The notes under the pieces are model-generated. The model had not been told where the DNA came from. It did no database searches and was given only the letters and a program-made list of their open reading frames with translations. DNA of 64,000 bases from Blastocladiella emersonii ATCC 22665 (lineage: Eukaryota; Blastocladiomycota; Blastocladiomycetes; Blastocladiales; Blastocladiaceae): the NCBI GenBank assembly GCA_025594325.1, contig JANHCV010000003.1, positions 2,294,001 to 2,358,000 of the forward strand. Direction: 5' to 3'. Position 1 is the first letter of the stretch; every line of letters starts with the position of its first letter. This document shows positions 20,445-30,860 of the stretch, piece by piece. The position numbers and the translations under genes were made by a program.

Positions 20445-21094
20445 GGCGGAGCGGGTGGGCGGGGCGGTCGCGTAGGTGGTGCGGCGGGTTGGAGGGGCGG
20501 GTTGCGTGTGGAACGAGTCCAGGGCAGATGTGGGGGAGCGCGCGCGTGGAGCAGGGTGCAGATGCCACGGAGCGCGGGTTGCAGCGAGTTGCTGGCGGGC
20601 GTCGTGAAGCTTGATTCGTTGCAGGCAGTGGTGCGGGTGTAGAGCGTGAGGCCGATCGCCGCGCTGCTGTCCCTTGAGTTGATGCCGCTGTTCCGGCCGC
20701 CCGCCGGCGCCTTCCGCGTTCCTTCATGCGGCCCCGGATGATGTAACGTGTTCGGGTCCCCTTGGCGCCTGGCCACGCGGGGCCACCTGAGCGCGTCAAC
20801 ACGTCGCCTGCGCCACTACGCCTCGGTCGCTCTCCCTCGCGACTACTTAGTGTCGTGTTCGCCCCGACCACCCCTCGTCCTGTTCGGTACGTTGTTTTCA
20901 CTGCCTACTTACCTTTTGGGTCCCTCGGCCTGGTCCGCACCGCCGCTCCTGCTTGCAGGGGCGACGACGCCCCGGGCCGCTGCTCACGGGGTTCGAATAA
21001 AATCAAGCAGAAGACCAAAGTCTTTGACGATTTATAATGCTCGCCGGGCGCGCTAAACGCTCGGGGCGCTTCGCTGTCGTCCGAAATCTCACTC
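20445..21094. other. Intergenic: PRELI promoter side and upstream of the F-box relic
   Basis: Mixed composition, with an AATAAA near 20997 of unknown relevance. Open frames here are short and show no family signature. Confidence 0.35.
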
Positions 21095-22466
21095 GTGTGC
21101 GAGTGCGAGTTGCTACTTTCTGCCTTGTCTCCCTCAACCTCGCGGCTCTTCGATACAACACTCCTCTCCTTGCGTGCACACGAAGCTCATGCAACGTTGG
21201 ATGTGTACCGAACTGGTTCAAGAGCCATCCACAAGGAGACGTTCGAGTGGTCAGCGCTTCCCGACCTCCCCCTATGGTCGATCCTCAAGAAGTTGGCTGT
21301 GCGCGACCTGCTTGCACTCGCCGCAACGACGCGCGTATGGCGCGCTCGCTTCTCTTCTAATAACGTCGATCTGTGGGCCGACCTCCCGCGCATCCACGCC
21401 CCCGTCGCCGCGCCCGTCCTGCTCGCGCGCCATGCTCAAACCACGCTCAACATGGACCTTCGCCGCGCTTTCATGCTCTCGACATGGACCTCCGCCGCGC
21501 TTTCTTGCTCGCTATCCCTTCCCCGATAACCAACGCGACCCGTATCGAGCAGAGGGGCAACAGCTCCACGGTCAATGAGATTGGACACCGCGCGTCGACC
21601 CCTCGTTCCCCGCGTTCGCGCCAGGCTCGCGCGCGCCCATCCTACATCTCGCCATGACGGGCTTCGGCACCATCGCCGTGTACGCCGACGACACGCTGCT
21701 CCGCGCGGGCCCGAATCGGGCAGCACGACACGGGTTTGCTCATGGCGACTTGATGACGTACATCCCACGCGACCCGGACCAAGTGCTCGTTGGGTCGGGC
21801 GCGAGCGAGGTCGTCGCGTTTGACCCGCACGCGCGCCGGCCGCGCGTTCTCGTCGTCAACAACGGGCTCACGATCACGAGGGCTGCGCTCCCGCTTGACG
21901 ACGACGCGAACCGCATCCTGGCGGTGGGCGGTAACCTCACCCGCGTGCTCAAAGCCAGCATACGAGCGTTTCTTGCTTCCGCCGCGGCAAACGTCCTGGA
22001 ATGAACGACCGTCTTTGAAACCAACGCGAGCGAACACATAACCGCGCTCGCCACCTACTGGCAGTCCATGGCCATCACGACCACGCGCCGCGTCGCCGCC
22101 ATCCAACCGCTTGTCTACTCTGTGCTGACCACGACCACACTGCCCGTCCCGCCCGCCGCGATCCGCCAAGTCGCGCTCGGCGACCGCAACTTCGGGTACC
22201 TGACGCACGACGGCCGCGTCTTTACGTGGGACCCGCACGGCCCTGAAGGCTGGCCGCGGCCCGACCTCAAAACCGTGCCCGTGGTCGCCGTCGAGAAGCG
22301 CGAGTACGCGGCGAGCCGCAACGCCGCGGTGCATCTCGCCATGGGCGGATCCATGGCCGCGGTCGTCGCGATTGACCTCGACGCGTCCCGCCGTGACGTG
22401 CACAGAATGTTGAACAGCGTGTCGGACGTGTGGCGTCGACTCAAGGTCTTCCACGAACGGCGGTGA
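21095..22466 (+). pseudogene. F-box/RCC1-like protein pseudogene
   Basis: Near the 5' end an F-box reads LPDLPLWSILKKLAVRDLLA with a following W-R-A and LWADL. Downstream pieces in other frames resemble RCC1-type beta-propeller blades (MTGFGTIAVYADDTLLRAG, and YLTHDGRVFTWD after 22185). The frame breaks around 21450-21600, where a 32-bp imperfect tandem duplication (starts at about 21450 and 21482) is seen, and there is an in-frame TGA at 22002-22004 with the frame continuing afterwards. The architecture matches yeast Saf1-type F-box/RCC1 substrate adaptors of SCF ubiquitin ligases. In this state it cannot make a full protein. Confidence 0.55.
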
Positions 22467-22816
22467 ATCGCTTGGACTTGCGAGTTGTAAATCTATATCC
22501 GCAGCGCGCATGGGAAAGTTCAAGCGAACGTTTCGTGGCAAAGTCGCACCAGTCGCAATCCACCGCCACTCGCGTGAAAGTGGCGCCCCGCCAAAGAAAC
22601 CCGGAGGAAGTCTTAAAATCGTGAGTTGGCCGCGTTGCTGTGGATACGACCACGGCGAGATATCTCGGCTTTTGGGCTGGGCGCGTCGCTGCGACTTCAT
22701 CACGCACCGACGGTCGCGGACGACAACAATGAGATGATGATGGACGGACAAGCAGACTGAATCCGTGTGAGTTACATGTAATATATCTCCCTCTTCGTTT
22801 TATCGTGCAGCTTGAC
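22467..22816. other. Intergenic flank of Harbinger copy 2
   Basis: Mixed sequence, AT-richer near 22770-22810, with no gene. It ends at the TTA target duplication of the transposon. Confidence 0.4.
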
Positions 22817-23020
22817 TTAGGGCCCGTTTGGTTCCGGGGTGAATCAGGTGGATCAATCGATTTTACACGGTCCGGTGTTCACCCAGCTGAAACGTGGCAT
22901 TTTCACCCCGTCGTGTTCATCGCGGCGTTTGGTTCAACCCCCGGGTGAGCTGAATGGAACCCTCGTCGCTGAATCGCCCGTCTGCTCGCCCCCGAAACCT
23001 TCAGGCTGTGCTCCCCGGCC

Positions 23021-23028
23021 TATATAAA
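23021..23028 (+). promoter_or_regulatory. TATA box (TATATAAA) of the Harbinger accessory gene
   Basis: TATATAAA 62 bp upstream of the ATG at 23090. In copy 1 the corresponding box survives at the deletion junction but no longer drives an intact gene. Confidence 0.55.
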
Positions 23029-23089
23029 CGCCGTTTTCCTCCAAAGTAACTCGCTCTCTCTCCCCCGTCCTCCCTCAAAGCCGAAAAGA

Positions 23090-24234
23090 ATGGCTCCCCC
23101 GTCAAGCAAAAAGCGCGCTGGCCGTACGGCCATGTCCATCGAGGAGATCGTCAAGAACGTGCCCGAAATCCCGCCGCCGCCCGCCGATAGCGACGAGGAT
23201 GCAGATGACGACGCTGCTGGGAGCGACGGCAACGCTGCTGTCACGCCGACCAACCCGCTGCCGCCCGTGACCATCGCCAAGCCAAGCAAACGCAAGGCCA
23301 GTGGCAGCAAGGCCAGCAGCGGCAAGGCCAGCAGCGGCAAGGCCAGCGGCGGCAAGGCCACCTTCTGCTCCGCGTCAACCAACTTCCTCCTCGACCACTT
23401 CTGCAACCTCGCTGACGACGGCGTGTTCGGCGACAGCAACACGCTCAAGGCCCAGCACCGTGTGTCGATTGCCCAGGCCCTGTCGGACGAGTTCAACATG
23501 CAGTTTACGGCGGAGCAGGTCAAGAACCGCATGACATACGTACGCTTTGTCTTGCGGACACGCGTCAACCGTAGCGCTAACAACGTCAGCGTTCGGCTCC
23601 AGCTTCGCACTTGTTTTCGCGCCGTAAAACGGCTTCTGTCGTACTCGGGCAACGGCTGCACCTGGAATGAGGGTGAGTGCACGGTCGACGTGCCAGAGGA
23701 GTTCTGGAACGATCTCTCGGTACGTTTGTTCAATATCGTTACGCGTCAACTCGCGGCGAGCTAACAGCGCCTGGCCTGCTTCAATTGTAGGCAGAGCTCA
23801 AGGAGGAGCTGACTGCGGGCTGCAAGCCCTTCCCGTACTACAAGAAGGCCAACATGCTGTGGGGCAGCTCGACCACCACCGGCGAGTACTCGCACCTCGA
23901 GCAGGACGGCAAGGAGTCTGGTGACGTGGAAGGTGTCGATGGTCAAGACGACGCGGCCCCCGCCAGCAAGCGCAGCCGCACTTCGGACAGCAGCTCGCGT
24001 CGCCTCTCGGACTCGGAATTCCTCATGGGCATCAAGGAGGTGTTCCAGAGCGTCGCGACCGCCGACTCCAAGCCCGTTCTGACCGCCGCACTTGAATGGG
24101 TCCAGGACGCGTACAATGACAATGAAGAGTACCAGATCGACGTCGCCACCCGCCTGACCGAGGATCAAGCGCTTCGCGTCATGGCCGTGTCCGAATCGAA
24201 GCGCAAGCGCGTCCTCGAGTTTTTCATTCAGTAG
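23090..24234 (+). CDS. Myb/SANT-like DNA-binding protein of Harbinger
   Basis: Three exons: 23090-23539, 23603-23719, 23791-24234 (introns 63 and 71 nt, GTACGC...CCAG and GTACGT...GTAG), 336 residues. The first intron is a multiple of three without a stop, so it could be read through. Removing it restores the domain: VKNRMTY joined to LRTCFRAVKRLLSYSGNG, the Myb_DNA-bind_3 pattern. The trihelix/Myb-like domain covers about residues 95-190. Before it is a Ser/Gly/Lys repeat (GKASS units). The C-terminal part is acidic, ending in a helical domain. In Harbinger elements this second protein binds the terminal repeats and escorts the transposase to the nucleus. Confidence 0.85.
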
Positions 24235-24547
24235 CTCTCTCGCACATGTCCCCCTCCCCTCGCGTTGCTTCCTGGCCTTGTTCTCGCCCATTTGTGTCCA
24301 ATACATCTGGCTTTGTGTCCATCGTATCTTCAATCGTTACCCTTCGCTCGAAAATGACGCGACTCGTTGAGAAACGCGTGGTTCTCAAAGTGTCTCACAC
24401 GTCACGTGATTGATCGACGCGTCTCCACCGATGCGTTCTGACCTCAGCGACGCGTCAAATCATCTGGAATCGCTTATCTAACGTTATAGTACTTGACAAA
24501 TCAGTATATTACAGCATGCATGCGGGTACAACAATTATTTCGCGCCT

Positions 24548-25865
24548 TCAAAGACGGGTCCCACGAGCGGCCATGACGCGCCTGTACTCGGTCCAAAGAA
24601 CATTTGCGACGCGGTTCCGAAGCGAGATACCGCGCTGACGAGCTCCGTCCAGCGAGGCCTCGAGGACAGCGGCCTCGTCGTCCTCCTCGTTCTCGTCGTC
24701 CAGGGGCTCGCGCCCACGTACTGGCGCCTCACGCGCCGCGTCCCGCGCGCGCCGGAGCTCCGTCTCGGCGTCGCGAAAGAAGGCGTCGCCGCCTTGGTTC
24801 CACTTGTTGATCATGTTGTGCAGCGTGCAGAGCGCGTACACAAGCTTGACTTGAGTCTTGATTGGGTAGGCCGCGCCAATCGAGAGGACGCGGAACCGCT
24901 TCTTGAGCACGCCAAAGATATGCTCAATGGAGTTGCGGAGCGACGCGTGACGCAGATTGAAAAGCTCTTCGCGGTTCTTAACTCTACGTACGTTGGTGAA
25001 GCAGATGAGATGGCGCCAACGTGATGGTCATGGCAGTGAGAACGTACCCATCCTTGCCGCGAGCAAACTCGCGAAGATGATAGCGGGTACCGCGGAAGGG
25101 CACGATGATGGACGTGCGGTTTGCGTAGCCGCCGTCGGCGAGGTAGAAGCGGCCGGCGGGGATCTTGAACCCACGGGCGAAGGCGTCCGAGAGCACGCGC
25201 GAGTCGTGCGCCTTGCCCTCCCACCCTGCGAGAACGTAGGTGAAGTTCAAGTCAAAGTCGCAGGCAGCGAGGACATTTGAGTATATGGTCCCCTTGCGGT
25301 TTCGGAACGAGTCGTGAAGCTTAGTGGGCACAACAAACGGGATGTGCGTTCCGTCAAGCGCGCCGACCGCGTTCTGGAACGGAGCGTATTTCGGGTCGTG
25401 GGCGATGCGCTCATGCACGGGCGTAGAATCGGACGGCTGGACAGTGAACTCGGGCATCAGGCGGTACAGAGCGTCGATCACTTTCTTCAGAACGCTGGAC
25501 GCGGTCTCGCCAGAGATTTGGAACCGCTCCCTGAGGTTGCGGTTGGTGCTGCCCTCGCCGGCCATGACAAGAAAAACCATGAAGCGCGCCTCGACGGACA
25601 GCTTGCGGCCGTCGGCGAGAAGTCCACGGTCGCGGAACAGGCGGCAGATGGCCTTGAAGGTCTTGCGGGGCATACGGACGATTTCCGAAAAACGCGTTTT
25701 GCTGTTACACGTCAGCAGCTCTTGAACCCACGACTCGCCGGAAAGCGTGGACGTGCGGATAGGCTCCCGCGAGCGGCGCTCGTTGCGAGCAGCGAGACGT
25801 CGCAGGAGAGCGAGGGCGGCCGTGAGCATGAGGCCGCGCAGCTTGCGGTTGTATCCCTTGCCCAT
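24548..25865 (-). CDS. Harbinger transposase (DDE_Tnp_4 nuclease), copy 2
   Basis: Two exons, 25865-25048 and 24983-24548, 417 residues, predicted identical to the copy at 7352-8669, including catalytic D171, D244 and E293. No disabling change. With the complete accessory gene beside it, this copy is the likely source of activity for both elements. Confidence 0.9.
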
Positions 25866-26080
25866 GTTGTTCGAGGGCTCGAGAACACGATGCGTGAGGT
25901 TAGGTGTTGATTCGTTGCAATAAGTGCGGCTGCAAAGAGGTGGGAAAGATTTTATTGCGGGGGGGGGGCGTTCATCCAGCGGGGCGTTTGGTCCGCACGG
26001 CCGCTGAGATGAAGGGGGGTGAGGTGAAACGTGGCAACTTTTTCAGCTGATCCACCTGATCTGAACCAAACGGGCCCTTA

Positions 26081-27812
26081 GTTATGGGAGAGAAATCGCG
26101 ACCGTCGCGGTGGTCGGCGTGGCCAGCAGCAGGTTCCCGTCGTGGGCTCCACTTTAGGACTCCGCCGCGCTCGGCCGCCACCCATAGTTTCCTGGCCTTC
26201 CGTCCGCAACACTCGCGTCACTTCGGTGCCCGACGTTGAACTTCCTGACACGTTTGGTATGTTAGACATCTCTTAGGAGTGGATCCGCAAGCTCGCCGAG
26301 GTCAACTCGAGGCGGTCCGCTTCATGGCCGCTTCGACCTGCGTCCCACAGCCCCGGCCAGCAGTACCGTTGGTGCGGGTGATGATAGAGCTCCAGGTGGT
26401 GTGTCTGTGAGGGTGGCTAGTAGGTTGCGCGCGAGCACCAAGACGTATCGCGAGTTGCGGTCCGCGACGAGACTGCGCGGCGGAGCGTTCTGTTTCTTAA
26501 CGAACGCGAGGACCGAAGTTTGAGTTGTTACGATTGTTTTCTGCATCGTGTATGGTGGTCCGTGGTGGCGCGGACGCGTCGAGTGCGGCTCGGGGCGGAC
26601 GCGCGAGACAGTGCGAGACGCGTCGCGAAAACACGTGATGCGCGTTTTTTGATCGGCGCGCTGCGCGTTGGCCGCTTCGGCGCTTCGGCGATGGACTCTG
26701 CGCTTCCGCAGCCACACGCCCCCGCCCCCTGCTCGCTCGCTCCCGCCCGGCCCCTACATAAGCGGGCGGGTCCCCTTGCACCGACTGCCGCTCCCGCACA
26801 CGCTCGCCGCCGCCGCCATCCCATCCGCCGCTCCACGCCGCCGTCGCTGCACACTCGACCCGCGCCCGCCTACCAAGTGGAGCTTGCCGCCCGACCGATT
26901 GATGCTACACGACGACGCGCACCCGCACTCGCACGCTTGGCTCCACGTCACGGTGCGCGTCCCCGCGACCCGCTCGTCCCCGCGACCCGCTCGTCACGGC
27001 GCACGCGCGCGGCGGCGACGTCGGTCGCCCGCCCGCCCACCTCTCGTGGTGATGGGCCCGAGACCGACGTGGATGCCACTCCGCCGCCGCCCTGCTCGCC
27101 GTCTCCCGCACATCCGCGCCCGCGCAGTGTGTCTCACTAGCTCTCGTCGCGATCCCGTAGCTCGCGCGCCCCGCATCAGCGCTGAGCGGCCCGCGCAGTC
27201 GCGTCGGTTGCCGCCACAATCACGGCGAGCGGGTGCGCCTCCTGCACGCGCGCTGGGTCGCAGCTCAGCGTCTCACGTCCGATCGCTCGCGCTCGCTGCC
27301 CGTCTAGACTCGCGGAGACGGTGCCAACTCGGCGCTCAAGCTTGACGAAGTCGCGTGCGGTCTCGGTACGATCACGCTTCTCGCGTCCACCACCGCGGCG
27401 ATGACTAACTCGGCGCCTGCCGCGATCCGTTCCTTCTATTCGAGCGCTCAGGTGCCGCGGCGGCCAAGGCGGGCGCAACACGGGTACGTTCTCGCTCTGC
27501 TTGCACGACAGCTCCCTCGATCCCGCTCCTCACCTCGGTCCCCCGCACTCGCCCCGCTGTAGCCTCGACTGAGCGCGTCAAGTGCTTCAAGATGACCACG
27601 GCCGCGAGTGACGGCGGCGGCGCGAGGACCGCGGCAGCGGCGCGCGCGCGTGCATGGGCTCGACGTGGGTGCGGCGCGGGCGGACCGTGGTCGGGGCGGC
27701 CATCGTCGCAGTAGCAGTGCGGGTGCGGTGCTGGGGTGCAGGGCGTGCGCGCTGGCCGCGGCCCTGATCCCGGCGCCGCCCCCCGCTTTTTTTTGCGTCC
27801 CGTGATCCCTAT
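26081..27812. other. Gene-poor GC-rich region
   Basis: About 1.7 kb. A TACATAAG element near 26754 and several overlapping Arg/Pro/Ala-rich open frames on both strands are present, but none has a family motif, a believable start or splice structure. The 26570-26650 stretch holds two GACGCGTCG words. I see no supported gene. Confidence 0.35.
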
Positions 27813-28048
27813 ACAAAGTTCCTTTGAATACTTTGGACGGATTCCTTTGTGAAGCTTTGAGGACGCTTAGGCCGAAACCGGCGCAAAAGGAACTGCAGCC
27901 CAAAGGATTCAAAGCGACTTGAACCGGCCCTCACCCAAAGTTTTCAAAGTAACTCAGTCGCCGCAAAGGATCCCAAAGTGACTTAGAAGTGTTCCGTCCA
28001 AAGGAAACGCAAAGTAAACTCCAAAGGGACTTTGCCAATCCTTTGTGC
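27813..28048. repeat. Palindrome-rich CAAAG/CTTTG repeat cluster, copy B
   Basis: About 235 bp with more than fifteen CAAAG or CTTTG words, including ACAAAGTTCCTTTG, TTTTCAAAGTAACT, GCAAAGTAAACTCCAAAGG and ACTTTGCCAATCCTTTG. It corresponds in content and in the last motif to 11197-11395. No coding potential. Confidence 0.55.
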
Positions 28049-29639
28049 TGGGCTCAACCCCAGTGGTCTCCCCGAAAAAATGAAGCCCACGTGACCTGAA
28101 CTTTTCACGGTCACCCCTCTTAGCAACCGGTCACCTGACCCCACCTGAGGCTCGATTTCTTTCTCGCCTCACCTGCACGGGCCGCGCGTCGCTCATGTCC
28201 ATCTCGTAAAGGATCCAGCCGTACCTACACATGGAGCAACGGTGATGCACTCTAATGAAGATCGCCGCGACGCGAAAAGGCGTGCGAAGCGCGCAGTGTG
28301 GGCTGAAGCTCCGGTCGCTGCTGGCAAGCGACAGCTCGTATGTGGAACCGGCGCCGGAGGCGTGACACCCTGCAGGCGCGAGTGCTGTCGCGTCAGGTGA
28401 AGCCGTCGTTGCTGAGCCAGAGTGACCTGGAGCTGCCAGCCGGTGGGAAGGAAGAACCTGAGCATGAGAAATGAGAAGGTTGCTGCGTGCACCGCCCACC
28501 GATACACGCTTCTCGCACCGGCTACTACCCGCATGTGAGTCTAACCGCTTGCCTCGCACAAGTGCTGCGAGCTCCTTGCGAGGCTGAAGGATCACTTGCA
28601 CTTGGGCTTGCGAAACAGAGGCGGAAGGCCGCGACAATCATACTCGGCAGCCACCGACACCCGCCAGGCCACTACAGCGGGGCGTGATCGTGGATTTTGT
28701 CGCTTTTCTCGCGCGGCGCAACGCCGTCTAATGTGCTCGTCACGCCGCGCGTAGCCTCGCTGGCCTGTTGCCCCTTGATTGCCACCGCGGACTGGCCGAG
28801 ACCTTCTTGCCCCCGTTGCCCACGCTCGAGCAGACGGAGCAGCTGATCCGCGAAGCGGAACAGCGGTTTCGCGCGATTCTGACGGCCATGTGGTGGGTCT
28901 TGTCACAGATTGCTTGTGTGGGTTTCCGATGTGGCGCACGACCGTCTCGATTAGCTGGAAGCGTGTTACGGCGCATCTAGTCGCGATCGGCGGGTTACTA
29001 GGCTCGCCGGCTGTTGCACCGCGTTCCGCGCTATGGACGGCGTGTCCGCCGTCGCCATCTCGAAGAAGGCGCTCGCTTCCCTCAAAGAAGGCCGCAAAGG
29101 CGCTTGAGCAGCACCCAACTCGGCGCAGAAACCGCCCATGGTCGCGATCGTGGACGGTGTTCGCATCGGGCTCGCCCTGGGTGACGACGCAGCGTCGCTC
29201 GAGATCATCGCCGTTGCACTCGCGCAGACGCGCGGAAACTTTGAGGTCAACTACAGCGGGCGCGGCGCGGTCCTCCGCTCCCACTTCCTGCATTGGAACA
29301 ACGAGCAGGCTGTCGCGGCCGCGTCGATCCCTGTGAACGTGACCAAGTCGGGCTCCTTCCACGCCATCCTCGCTAATCCCTTCACGTCGCTTGGGAGCTT
29401 TTGCCGCGCACGCGCGACCCCCGCAACTCGTTCAGGATTCGCGAGCTTGTCCTCCTCGCCGCCACGTCACGCTGCCCGCGTCACGACGCTCCGCTGAACC
29501 AACGCGCCTCGCGCGTCATACTCACTCTACTTGCTTGATTTGATCGCTTCTCTGATCTCTCTCTGATCGCGCGGTTTCTTGTACGCGACGCGTAATCCAC
29601 GACACCGCAGCTCATAAATCTTTCATCAACGCGCCAAAG
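28049..29639. other. Relic-rich stretch with short coding-like fragments
   Basis: Open pieces at 28768-28980 (TLEQTEQLIREAEQRFRAIL, helical) and 29138-29497 (MVAIVDGVRIGLALGDDAAS, then VNVTKSGSFHAILANPF) look protein-like in codon pattern. They are in different frames and separated by stops. They may be pieces of one decayed gene on the plus strand. I cannot name a family. Confidence 0.25.
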
Positions 29640-29735
29640 GGTTGGGTGAAGTTGAGGTGGAGTTGGGGTTCAGGTTGAGGTTGAGTTGAGGTTGAGTTGA
29701 GGTTGAGTTGGGCTGGGTGAGGGGTGGGGGAGGGG
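29640..29735 (+). repeat. G/T-rich minisatellite, 11-bp unit
   Basis: At least three near-perfect copies of GTTGAGGTTGA centred on 29673-29710, embedded in a longer G/T-rich tract (GGTGAAGTTGAGGTGGAG ... GGGGTGGGGGAGGGG). Strong strand asymmetry, with guanine runs that could form a G-quadruplex. Confidence 0.7.
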
Positions 29736-30527
29736 TGGGGTTGAAAGCCCAGCACGGAGGGGAGCAGTTCTTAACGCTACCAGTCGCCAATATCCTTTGG
29801 AGCCCGGGGCCCATTTCACTGTGCTAAGGCCTGGCCGGCGCGCTCGCTTCGCTTGTGGAAGAGGGCTCGCGGTGGGGGACAAACTCCGCCGCGTTGCGCC
29901 AGTTCAAGTACACACGCGCACGCTGGCCCAACTGCAAGAGACGCGTCGGACAATCACGCGAGTGGCACGCGCCGGCGGCGCCACACTTACAGTCACCGCC
30001 GGCGGACTGCCTCGCTGCGGGGTTGCACGCTCACCTCAAGCGAGCGTCTCCGCTCCCTCTGGTTTTGTTTGAGATCGCTGCTACTATTAGCCGTCGTTAT
30101 ACACCCTTTCCTCCCTTCTGCGTCTACCTCCTTCGCCGTGTCCATCGCCGTCTCCGTCATCTCCTCAGCCTTCCGTGCATTGTGCTCAACCTTCCTCTCG
30201 CACCCTGCACCTGTACGCTTCAACTCCCTGCACCTGTACGCTTCAACTGCGCCACATCACGCCCGAGACCGTCCACATGCAAACGGTCGCTCTGATGCAA
30301 ATGAGACAAGTTTCATGCAAGTGAGACAAGTTCTATCATGCGCTTGTTGTGAAAAATGCGGGAGTCATCCCTTTTCCTCCTCTCGGCGTGCCTTGCCCCC
30401 ACGCCGCGCGGATGGTCCCACCTGCCCCGTCCCCCGTGCCACGCTCTCTCTCCCCCTTTCTGTCGACCCCTGTGCGACCGCTGAAAACTCCACTGTATAT
30501 CGCTTGCCGCGTGCCTCATAAACAACC
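29736..30527. other. Intergenic upstream of the small ORF
   Basis: C/T-rich in the 30080-30270 part, as in fungal promoters, with the 13-base phrase CTGTACGCTTCAA repeated around 30207 and 30233. No supported gene. Confidence 0.3.
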
Positions 30528-30860
30528 ATGAATCAATCTGAACCGCTCCTCCACGCTCACACGGGAGGCACCACACCCACGACTCCAACGACTCCAACCT
30601 CACCTACCACTACCACCACGATGCTGCTCAAGCGCGCGCTCGTCCTCCCCAACCACGAGCCGCTGCTCGCCGTCGTGGCTGCCGAGGTGAAACAGGCGAA
30701 AGAGGCCGTGCGGGTAGTCTTGGGGCCAGCCGCTGTGGCGCTGCCAAGTGGCTTGCGTTTCACTCCGCCAACCGTCAGCGACAGCGTCTGGGAAAACTTC
30801 GACGCGGCGTGGACGTTCTCGCGATCCAAGAGGCCTCTGAAGGTCGCGCTCGCACTCTAA
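30528..30860 (+). CDS. Small hypothetical protein
   Basis: A 110-residue frame from the ATG at 30528, about 33 bp downstream of a TATAT element (30495). N-terminal Thr/Pro repeats (TTPTTPTTPTSPTTTTT) are followed by a polar/helical segment. Part of its DNA (30704-30801) recurs inverted at 36217-36310 at the start of the ankyrin gene, so this ORF may be built on a dispersed repeat rather than being a true gene. No family. Confidence 0.3.
   Translation: MNQSEPLLHAHTGGTTPTTPTTPTSPTTTTTMLLKRALVLPNHEPLLAVVAAEVKQAKEAVRVVLGPAAVALPSGLRFTPPTVSDSVWENFDAAWTFSRSKRPLKVALAL

Larger units (their letters stand above)
22820..26077 (-). mobile_element. PIF/Harbinger DNA transposon, full-length copy
   Basis: 3,258 bp with the same terminal inverted repeats (GGGCCCGTTTGGTT) as the element at 7140, flanked by TTA (22817-22819 and 26078-26080). 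It lies in opposite orientation. It carries both genes of the superfamily, divergent in layout: the Myb/SANT-like gene (+) at its left and the transposase (-) at its right. All frames are intact, so it is a candidate autonomous element. Subterminal sequence is rich in direct and inverted GATCA/TGATC and CACGTGA-type words. Confidence 0.92.

Noticed and set aside
26570-27345. Possible gene in the GC-rich region with a TACATAAG element
   Set aside because: Several overlapping Arg/Pro-rich frames on both strands, with no domain, no splice structure and no preferred frame.
29640-29735. Telomere-like repeat
   Set aside because: The unit GTTGAGGTTGA does not match the TTAGGG-type fungal telomere and lies between genes inside the window.
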